NCBI GenBank assembly: GCA_946548085.1
Contig: CAMNPN010000013.1
Coordinates: forward strand, 1-34,835
Direction of reading: 5' to 3'
DNA: 34,835 bases
Source: an uncultured Prevotella sp.
GTDB lineage: Bacteria > Bacteroidota > Bacteroidia > Bacteroidales > Bacteroidaceae
The notes under the pieces are model-generated. The model was not told the origin of the DNA. It saw only the letters and a list, made by a program, of their open reading frames with translations, and made no database searches. A program made the translations under genes and the position numbers. Position 1 is the first letter of the stretch, and each line of letters begins with the position of its first letter. Positions 29,021 to 34,835 of the stretch are shown piece after piece.

Positions 29021-31699
29021 TCAGAACTTGATGCTCAGGGCGAATGTATACGACCGATAGACGGGCAGCGTATTCTTGTCGTCGATGCCAAGCGTGCCAT
29101 TGATGATGGTAGAGTTGATCATCGGCGTCAGTCCGCTATAGCCTGTGATGGTTGCGAGGTTGTTGACGGAGGCCGATACACGCAGGCTTCGTATGTATTT
29201 TGAACGGACGGGCACGTTCCAGCCGAGGGTGAGATAGTCGATGTTCACGTAGTCGCCATTCTCCAGCCAGTAGTCACTGATAGTCTGGTCCATAATATTC
29301 TTCTCTGGCGCGTCCTGTAGCATATTGTAGTTGGGTAGCGACAGCAGGTTAGAGTAGGTGAGTGCCGTACCGTTATAGATCTTATGGCCGAAGGCACCAT
29401 TCACTTGCATCGTCACGTCCCATTGCCTGAAACGGAAGACGATGTTGGATCCCATGGTAGCCTTGGGTGTGGCCTGTCCGCAGACGTAACTCTCTTCTGT
29501 CACGTCGTAATAATAGCTGCCTGTAGGGTCTTGAACCAAGCCCTTGCAGTGAGGCAGGTGGAACACGCCTAACTGCTCGCCCACGATCTGCTTCACCACA
29601 TCGCTGCCGCCATGGAATCCGGCTCCCCAGAGTGCGGAGATGCCTCTCTGTTGCGGGGCTGTCAGATGCTGGCCGTTGTAGTCGCCGTCCAGCGAGAGCA
29701 GTTTGTTACGCTCAAATGACCAGTTCATGTTGATGGCCAGCTCCATGTCCTTGGTGCGTAGTGGGGTGATGCCGAATCCTATCTCCAGGCCACTGTTCTT
29801 CATCGATCCGAGGTTTGCCAGCAGCTTGGCATAGGTGAAAGGAGGCACGGGCACGTCGTAGACGTAGAGCATGTCGGTGGTCTTGGATTGGTAATAGTCC
29901 ACTGACAGTGCGATGCGATTGTTCCAGAACGTGGCATCGACACCGATGTTGAACGTGTGCTTGACCTCCCACTTCAGGTCCGGGTTGGCGTTGCGGACGG
30001 CACCGAGTGTAGTGGCCATGCCGCCATCTATCGGCACCACGCCGTTAGGCTGGATCAGTTCCATCGAGTTGTAGGAGCCGATGCCACCCAGACTGCCTGA
30101 GCGTCCGAAGCCGACACGCAACTTGGCATTGTTGATGAACTTCAGGGGCTTCATCCATTTCTCCTTGCTGATCACCCAGGCGCCGCTGACAGAGGGGAAG
30201 AAGCCCCAGCGGTGGTTCTTGCCCACCTTCGATGAGGCGTCGGCACGGGCATTGGCGGTGAGGGTGTACCTGTCGAGCAGGGTGTATTGCAGGCGGAGCA
30301 GGAACGACTCCATGTGTGAGTCGGAGTATTCGGAGTCTGTACCGTCCCAGGGGCGTGAGGCGCCTGCCGTCAGTTCGTCATAGCCGAAGGCATCGGTGCT
30401 GAAGTTCGTGACGGTGGTGAAGAAACCCGTCTCCGTCTTGTTCTCGGCCTCTGCCAGTGCCATGACATTCAGCGATGAGTTGCGGGTGTTCAGGGTATAG
30501 TCGACAGAGATGTTGCCCAGTATCTCTACGTTCTTGTTGTTACCGCGGTAAGCCTCGCCATGGCTCCATACGATGGTGGGGTAATAGTGGGCGTTGTCCA
30601 CCGAGTTGTAGGAGTAGGAGCCGAAGCCTCGCAGTTTCAGGTTGGGGGCCAGCGTGAGGGTGGCATTCAGGTGGACGTTGAAGTGGGCGTTGTCTTCGTC
30701 CTGCTTCATGCTCAGCAGGGCGTTGGGGTTGGTGATCCAAAGGGCCTCGGGAACCTGGTCATAGCTGCCGTCGGCATTGGCCCCGTCAGGGAAGGTGGGA
30801 TTGAAGGTAGCTGCCGAATAGAGCAGCTTCTGCATAAAGGGCAGGTAGTTGTTCTTCTGTAGCGAGCCGAACATGCCAAGGTCGACTGTCAGCATGTTGT
30901 CGAAGGCCTTCTGGGAGATATCCAACTTGGCGATGTAGTTGCGGTAGTTGTTGGTGCGGATGATGGTGCGGTGCTCCATCACTCCCACTGAGGCACGGTA
31001 GTTGGCCGTCTCCGAACCGCCTCCGAAGGCGATGTGCTGGTTGTAGACGAAGCCTGTGCGCTCTATACTCTTGTTGAAGTCGGTGTCGGCACCCTTGTCG
31101 ATGTAGGGCAGACCTAAGGCTGTGTTTGCCTGCCGGAACTGACTGGCATTGAGCATGTGCAGCCGCTTGTAGACCGACTCCACGCTGATGGAGCCGTCGT
31201 AGGAGATGTGGAACGGCTGGCTGCGGCCTTTCTTCGTGGCCACCTCGATGACGCCGGAGGCACCGCGGCTGCCATACTGGGCCGTCTCGGAGGCATCTTT
31301 CAGAATGGTGAAGCTCTCGATCTCCGCAGGGTAGACCGTGGAGAGGACTGCCAGGTCGGCGGCTACGCCGTCGATGATCACCAGGGGGTCGTTGCCGCCC
31401 GTCAGCGAGGTGGTACCCCGGACGCGGACTGCCGACACCATCGCCTCCTGATTGCCGCCGGTCGTCACCTGGACACCGGCCGCCTGACCACTCAGCGCAT
31501 CGAGCGACGAAATGACCATACCCTTGTTCATGCGGTCCTGAGTCACCTTGTCTACGGCTCCTGACAGCATGTCTATGTTCGTGGCCGAGTAACCGACCTT
31601 AAGAGAAGTCATGGTCGAATCCAGGCGGACTGTCTGGGCCGCTGTGGCTAAGGGCACCATTGCCAGCAGGACTAAAGCACTCCTATTCTTCAATGGCAT
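29021..31699 (-). CDS. SusC/RagA-like TonB-dependent outer-membrane receptor, short form
   Basis: An 892-aa outer-membrane receptor. Signal peptide to about residue 22 (LATAAQ), then the plug domain almost at once (SSLDALSGQAAGVQV, VRVRGTTSLTGGNDPLVIIDGV, EIESFTILKDASETAQYGSRGASGVIEVATKKG), followed by the beta-barrel ending in a C-terminal Phe (TFALSIKF). Usual SusC proteins are about 950-1100 aa and carry an N-terminal carboxypeptidase-regulatory-like domain; that domain is missing here. The ATG lies inside the end of the epimerase gene (17-nt overlap, another frame), so the pair depends on upstream transcription. It is followed by its SusD-like partner after 23 nt. Confidence 0.95.
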   Translation of the reverse strand: MPLKNRSALVLLAMVPLATAAQTVRLDSTMTSLKVGYSATNIDMLSGAVDKVTQDRMNKGMVISSLDALSGQAAGVQVTTGGNQEAMVSAVRVRGTTSLTGGNDPLVIIDGVAADLAVLSTVYPAEIESFTILKDASETAQYGSRGASGVIEVATKKGRSQPFHISYDGSISVESVYKRLHMLNASQFRQANTALGLPYIDKGADTDFNKSIERTGFVYNQHIAFGGGSETANYRASVGVMEHRTIIRTNNYRNYIAKLDISQKAFDNMLTVDLGMFGSLQKNNYLPFMQKLLYSAATFNPTFPDGANADGSYDQVPEALWITNPNALLSMKQDEDNAHFNVHLNATLTLAPNLKLRGFGSYSYNSVDNAHYYPTIVWSHGEAYRGNNKNVEILGNISVDYTLNTRNSSLNVMALAEAENKTETGFFTTVTNFSTDAFGYDELTAGASRPWDGTDSEYSDSHMESFLLRLQYTLLDRYTLTANARADASSKVGKNHRWGFFPSVSGAWVISKEKWMKPLKFINNAKLRVGFGRSGSLGGIGSYNSMELIQPNGVVPIDGGMATTLGAVRNANPDLKWEVKHTFNIGVDATFWNNRIALSVDYYQSKTTDMLYVYDVPVPPFTYAKLLANLGSMKNSGLEIGFGITPLRTKDMELAINMNWSFERNKLLSLDGDYNGQHLTAPQQRGISALWGAGFHGGSDVVKQIVGEQLGVFHLPHCKGLVQDPTGSYYYDVTEESYVCGQATPKATMGSNIVFRFRQWDVTMQVNGAFGHKIYNGTALTYSNLLSLPNYNMLQDAPEKNIMDQTISDYWLENGDYVNIDYLTLGWNVPVRSKYIRSLRVSASVNNLATITGYSGLTPMINSTIINGTLGIDDKNTLPVYRSYTFALSIKF

Positions 31700-32570
31700 G
31701 TCCTATCGTGATATTGTACTTCGACATGAACGAGGCGCCGGGCTGCAGGTGGTTCATCAAAGGCTTGTCCCTGAACTCGCCCTTGAAGCCGCGGGGGTCG
31801 CCGATGCCGTACCAGGGCTCGATGCAGACGAAGGGCGCCTGCTTGCCGAAGGGACTCCAGAAGGCGATGACGGGGGTGCGGAACTCAACCGTCACCTCGG
31901 GCTCGCCATTGGTACCCAACAGTTCGGCACGGTGCAACTGGCACTTGTGAACCTTGATGGAGTCGTTGCGCCACGTGTTGTCGGAGAACTCCATCAGTCC
32001 GTTCTCGGCCTCGACGAAGGGCACCTCGTCCATCTCGTGCGAGCCGTCGCCGTAACTGTGCAGGGCGTCCATCGGCTCCTGGTTGTCCAGGCGGATGCGG
32101 CCATACTGGCTTTCCCCTGCCTTCATGCCAGGGATGTTGAAGGCCGGATGACCGCCTATCTGGAAGTGGATCTCACGGGTGTCGGTATTGTGGACGTGCC
32201 AGATGACACCGATCTTGTTCCCGTCGAGCACGTAACTGACGCTGAGGGTGAAGTCATAGGGATACACCTTCTTCGTCTCCTCAGACGATTCGAGGGCGAA
32301 GGTCACCTTCCTATCGCTCTGGGCAATGAGCGTGAACGTGGCATCACGGGCGAAGCCATGACGGGGCAGGTGATACTCCTGGCCGTCCACACGATAGGTC
32401 TCGTCGTTCACGGAACACACGATGGGGAAGAGGATAGGGGAGCGACGGCCCCAGTACTTGGGATCGGCCTGCCACAGATATTCCTTACCATTGGCGTCCT
32501 TGATGCTCTGGAGTTCGGCTCCTTTCTCCGAAACGACGACGGAGAGTTGTTCGTTCTTTAGTTCTACCAT
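31683..32570 (-). CDS. Aldose 1-epimerase family protein (LacX-like)
   Basis: A 295-aa soluble enzyme of the galactose mutarotase fold. LPRHGFARD and GGHPAFNIP carry the histidines expected at the active site, and CIEPWYGIGDP holds the late catalytic Glu. It would interconvert alpha and beta anomers of a sugar, though LacX-like members often have unknown or phosphosugar substrates. It starts 5 nt after the DUF1648 stop and overlaps the SusC-like start by 17 nt, linking the SPFH/DUF1648 genes to the SusC/SusD pair in one transcript. Confidence 0.9.
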   Translation of the reverse strand: MVELKNEQLSVVVSEKGAELQSIKDANGKEYLWQADPKYWGRRSPILFPIVCSVNDETYRVDGQEYHLPRHGFARDATFTLIAQSDRKVTFALESSEETKKVYPYDFTLSVSYVLDGNKIGVIWHVHNTDTREIHFQIGGHPAFNIPGMKAGESQYGRIRLDNQEPMDALHSYGDGSHEMDEVPFVEAENGLMEFSDNTWRNDSIKVHKCQLHRAELLGTNGEPEVTVEFRTPVIAFWSPFGKQAPFVCIEPWYGIGDPRGFKGEFRDKPLMNHLQPGASFMSKYNITIGHAIEE

Positions 32571-32575
32571 AGTTG

Positions 32576-33064
32576 TTATTTTGCTTTATAGATGATGATT
32601 GAGAACAAGACAGTTTCCACGAGGATGAGGCCGACGGTTGCCAAGATGGGAATGGCAGACGGTGAACTCATGCCTAGCATGGTATAGGCCAAAGCCAGAG
32701 GTATCAACAGGAATGTGATGCCTGTCACCCTAAGTAGCCGGATGGCAAGTTCCACCTGACGGATGTTCCTGATTTCAAAGGGCATATTGATGTGTCGTGG
32801 GAAATAGGCGCATACCATACAGACGACGGCTCCTATTGTCAGGAGTACACAGGGAATGGTGACTCCCGCAGGCGAACCGTATGCATTCGGCTTGCCAGAG
32901 GCATCGAAATGGGTGGGCACGACCTCTGGTGCACGATGGACCATCCAGATGATGATGCCCCAGACGATGATGGCCACGACAGCAAAGGTAATCTCGAAGA
33001 CCGTTGCCTCCGTGGTGCGATGCACCTTGACCGTCTTCAGATCAAAACTATTCTTCTGTTCCAT
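32576..33064 (-). CDS. DUF1648 (SdpI-like) four-helix membrane protein
   Basis: A 162-aa inner-membrane protein from ATG 33062-33064 (MEQKNSFDLK). An open frame runs up to 33190, but that part lies over the ribbon-helix-helix gene and its translation is Ser/Pro/Arg-rich shadow sequence, so the shorter start is preferred. Helix 1 is followed by PEVVPTHFDASGKPNAYGSP, the DUF1648 signature, then three more hydrophobic segments. DUF1648 is found in SdpI, the Bacillus immunity and signalling protein against the SdpC toxin. The gene overlaps the ribbon-helix-helix gene by 17 nt. The role here is unknown. Confidence 0.85.
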   Translation of the reverse strand: MEQKNSFDLKTVKVHRTTEATVFEITFAVVAIIVWGIIIWMVHRAPEVVPTHFDASGKPNAYGSPAGVTIPCVLLTIGAVVCMVCAYFPRHINMPFEIRNIRQVELAIRLLRVTGITFLLIPLALAYTMLGMSSPSAIPILATVGLILVETVLFSIIIYKAK

Positions 33065-33257
33065 TGTCTTCTTTGTTTTGCGGTTGTTTTTTCTTTTTGG
33101 GCAGACGCTTGGCCTTGCGCAGGGCTTCGGTGATGATCCACTGCAACTGGCCGTTGGTACTGCGGAACTCGTCCGCAGCCCAGGCCTCAATGGCGTTCAT
33201 CGTCTCAGCATCGACGCGGAGGATGAAACTCTTGTTCTTCTTCTCTGGCGCAGCCAT
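33048..33257 (-). CDS. Small ribbon-helix-helix (Arc-like) DNA-binding protein
   Basis: A 69-aa protein. KSFILRVDAETMNAIEAWA followed by STNGQLQWIITEALRKAKRL has the strand-helix-helix spacing of Arc/MetJ-type repressors: the short strand FILRV would enter the DNA groove and the two helices build the dimer. A Lys-rich, flexible tail follows. It starts 41 nt after the SPFH stop and its 3' end overlaps DUF1648 by 17 nt. It may regulate its own operon. DNA target unknown. Confidence 0.85.
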   Translation of the reverse strand: MAAPEKKNKSFILRVDAETMNAIEAWAADEFRSTNGQLQWIITEALRKAKRLPKKKKQPQNKEDNGTEE

Positions 33258-33298
33258 TATGTTCTTCTGTTCTTATGTATGAAAACCTGTCCTTCCGT

Positions 33299-34264
33299 CT
33301 AATGGTTCAGCGTGCCCGTGTTCACGACAGGCTGGGCGCTCTCGTCGCCGCAGAGCACCACGAGCAGATTGCTGACCATCGCCGCCTTCTTGTCGTCGTC
33401 GAGTTCCACGATCTGCTCGTTCGAGAGTTTGTCGAGCGCCATCTTTACCATCGACACGGCGCCCTCCACGATCTTCTCGCGGGCCGTGATGATGGCCGAG
33501 GCCTGCTGGCGGCGCAGCATCACGGCAGCGATCTCCGGGGCATAGGCCAGGTAGTTGATGCGGGCCTCTACCACCTCGATGCCTGCCAGCGCCAGGCGCT
33601 CGTCGAGTTTCTGCTCCAGTTGCTCGTTGATCTCGTCGGCGCTCGAGCGCAGCGTGGGCTCGCCAGGCTTCGTGTCCTCGTCGTCATAGGCATACTGGCC
33701 GGCCACCTGACGGAGGGCGGCGTCGCTCTGCACACGCACGAAGTTCTCCAGTGCGTTCATCAGCCCCTTGGTGTCTGAGCCGATCGCGTTCGGGTTGGCG
33801 GCCATCGTCTGCGAGTCCACCTCGAACAGGGCCTTGTACGTGTCCTTCAGTTTCCACACGAGCACCAGCCCGATCATTACGGGGTTGCCCGTCTTGTCGT
33901 TCACCTTGATGGGCTCCGCGTCGAGGTTGCGGGCACGCAGCGACACCTTCTTCGTGGTGTAGAACGGGCAGATCCAGAAGAATCCCGTCTGTGAGAACGT
34001 GCCGCTGTACTTGCCGAACCACGTGGTCACCTTCGCCTCGTTGGGCTCCAGCATCATCAGTCCGCACCACATGATGATGGCTATGATGAGCAGCAGAATG
34101 CTTCCGCCCAGCATCCAGCCTCCCACGCTGCCATCGCTGGCATCAAGGAGGATGATGCTGCGGATGATGCCTATGATGGCGATGACTGTCACGATAAAGT
34201 TGACGAACAGCATCAGAAAGCCGTTCATCACGATCCCTTTGAATGTGTACTCCTGATTCTCCAT
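33299..34264 (-). CDS. SPFH (band 7 / stomatin-like) membrane protein
   Basis: A 321-aa protein with two N-terminal membrane helices (about 13-39 and 50-71) followed by an SPFH domain (about 72-260): LEPNEAKVTTWFGKYSGTF, TTKKVSLRARNLD, VNDKTGNPVMIGLVLVWKL, and later LDERLALAGIEVVEARINYLAYAPEIA. An Ala/Gln/Arg-rich helix (MLRRQQASAIITAREKIVEGA) then allows oligomer formation, as in stomatins and flotillins. These proteins build ring-like or raft-like membrane assemblies and often work with proteases. It is the first gene of the seven-gene minus-strand unit, with a -7 box at 34302-34309. Confidence 0.93.
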   Translation of the reverse strand: MENQEYTFKGIVMNGFLMLFVNFIVTVIAIIGIIRSIILLDASDGSVGGWMLGGSILLLIIAIIMWCGLMMLEPNEAKVTTWFGKYSGTFSQTGFFWICPFYTTKKVSLRARNLDAEPIKVNDKTGNPVMIGLVLVWKLKDTYKALFEVDSQTMAANPNAIGSDTKGLMNALENFVRVQSDAALRQVAGQYAYDDEDTKPGEPTLRSSADEINEQLEQKLDERLALAGIEVVEARINYLAYAPEIAAVMLRRQQASAIITAREKIVEGAVSMVKMALDKLSNEQIVELDDDKKAAMVSNLLVVLCGDESAQPVVNTGTLNH

Positions 34265-34301
34265 AATGATTAAGTTTTAGAATGATATCAATTTGATAGC
34301 G

Positions 34302-34309
34302 CAAAGATA
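34302..34309 (-). promoter_or_regulatory. -7 box upstream of the SPFH operon
   Basis: TATCTTTG on the minus strand, 38 bp from the SPFH ATG. No -33 TTTG at the right distance was found, so it may be weak or need an activator. Confidence 0.55.
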
Positions 34310-34394
34310 TGAAAAGATTTTGAACTGACCATGGAATCCCCCAAAGATTTAACATGTTTTAATGAACGGACGGCCGTGTGCCTGATGTATGTCT

Positions 34395-34482
34395 CTCTGA
34401 GAAAGGTGGCTGCAAACTCTGAGAAAGGTGGCTGCAAACTCTGAGAAAGGTGGCTGGTTTCTCTGAGAAAGGTGGCTGGTTT
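34395..34482. repeat. Four tandem 22-bp repeats
   Basis: Four exact-length units of CTCTGAGAAAGGTGGCTG plus four more bases. Units 1 and 2 end in CAAA and units 3 and 4 in GTTT; everything else is identical. No coding sequence I trust crosses it. It lies in the long upstream region of the SPFH operon. Confidence 0.93.
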
Positions 34483-34517
34483 CTTCGGGCTGGTCCGCCT
34501 GGTCGCTCTTGCCAATA

Positions 34518-34525
34518 CAAAGGTA
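34518..34525 (-). promoter_or_regulatory. Isolated TACCTTTG box
   Basis: A consensus -7 sequence on the minus strand between the tandem repeats and the palindrome. No -33 box at proper distance. It may be chance or a weak promoter. Confidence 0.3.
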
Positions 34526-34622
34526 TCGCTTTCCTGAGGCGCGTTTCCCGTTCCGGTCGCTTTAGGCCTAATAAGGCGGATCAGGCACGATAGGTTAATA
34601 ACTAAACACTTTCTCAGGATCC

Positions 34623-34736
34623 GACACAGATACACAGATGTAACAGATATGTGTATGGAGTCTACGCGTACCGCATAGGCGCGCGCGGTACGCGAGGAGT
34701 CTTATGAATCATCTGTGTTATCTGTGATCTGTGTCT
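34623..34736. repeat. Nested inverted repeat with a GC-rich inner stem
   Basis: The outer arms are imperfect copies of an ACAGAT-rich sequence (34623-34648 against 34711-34736). Inside is a perfect 10-bp stem CGCGTACCGC / GCGGTACGCG (34665-34674, 34685-34694) with a 10-nt loop. GGAGTCT occurs on both sides of the inner stem in the same orientation (34658-34664 and 34697-34703 approximately). No transposase is nearby. Confidence 0.8.
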
Positions 34737-34764
34737 GGCCGTGGCCTTCTGCTAAATTGTAATG

Positions 34765-34796
34765 CAAAGATAGGAAATTTTTCGTTACTTTCCAAA
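34765..34796 (-). promoter_or_regulatory. Full promoter pointing into the repeat region
   Basis: On the minus strand TTTG (34796-34793), a 20-bp gap and TATCTTTG (34772-34765). Transcription would start near 34758 and run through the palindrome and 22-bp repeats. The next convincing gene is SPFH, about 490 nt away. Confidence 0.65.
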
Positions 34797-34835
34797 CATT
34801 TTGCTGACTTTTTTCGATTATACACTGTTTTTTAT

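Larger units (their letters stand above)
34265..34835. other. 571-bp region upstream of the SPFH gene without a supported gene
   Basis: It contains three TAnnTTTG-type boxes on the minus strand, four 22-bp tandem repeats and a nested palindrome, all listed separately. A 115-codon open frame on the minus strand (34288-34635) runs through the repeats, is low in complexity and looks non-coding. Confidence 0.6.

Noticed and set aside
33065..33190. Upstream extension of the DUF1648 gene by 42 codons
   Set aside because: The extra residues lie over the ribbon-helix-helix gene and look like frame-shadow sequence. The ATG at 33064 gives the normal family start.
34395..34482. 22-bp repeats considered as a CRISPR array
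   Set aside because: The units are directly adjacent with no spacers, and there are no cas genes.
34288..34635. 115-codon minus-strand open frame in the repeat region
   Set aside because: It is built largely from the 22-bp repeats, has no recognisable domain and crosses a promoter box of the SPFH operon.

Overview
The window reads as chromosomal DNA of a Bacteroidales bacterium, most likely Prevotella or a close relative. The evidence is a SusC/SusD pair, a CotH protein with a type IX secretion-style tail, NhaD, and many promoters of the Bacteroidetes type (TTTG, a gap of about 19-20, then TAnnTTTG, often TACCTTTG or TATCTTTG). No rRNA, tRNA, CRISPR array, transposase or phage gene was seen. 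The only hint of accessory DNA is the 3' end of a RhuM-family gene at the left edge.

Layout. 1-8.5 kb: RhuM-family tail (+), dnaK (-) with a full sigma-54-type promoter match, a secreted protein with a BamE/SmpA-like end (+), a three-gene operon (DUF6621-like gene, carboxynorspermidine/saccharopine dehydrogenase, recA; -), and nhaD (+). 8.6-18.4 kb: one operon (-) of four large PAS-containing sensor histidine kinases, called D, C, B and A in transcription order. 18.5-24.1 kb: cysK (-), frr and rsgA (+), and a CotH/lamin-tail protein (-), separated by arrays of a 7-bp repeat (GTTTAYR). 24.2-26.7 kb: an S9 (DPP IV-like) peptidase (+). 26.7-34.3 kb: a probable seven-gene operon (-): SPFH protein, ribbon-helix-helix protein, DUF1648 membrane protein, aldose-1-epimerase-like enzyme, SusC-like, SusD-like and a B3/B4-domain protein. 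34.3-34.8 kb: a repeat-rich intergenic region.

The strongest candidate for an undescribed system is the kinase operon. It looks like a duplicated two-gene module (D-C and B-A). In each module one kinase is complete (C, A) and its partner is damaged in a different place. B keeps the ATP-binding boxes but has Phe729 in place of the phospho-acceptor His. D keeps the His but has lost the N-box Asn and the G2 glycines. No response regulator or receiver domain is present. This suggests kinases working as mixed dimers or as sensing scaffolds.

The second candidate is the heptamer repeat family. It lies 0-11 nt from four different stop codons and always reads GTTTAYR away from the gene. It forms a long inverted repeat where transcription should end, but only a one-sided array between frr and rsgA, where transcription probably continues.

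All family names come from reading translations and motifs by eye. No database search was run.
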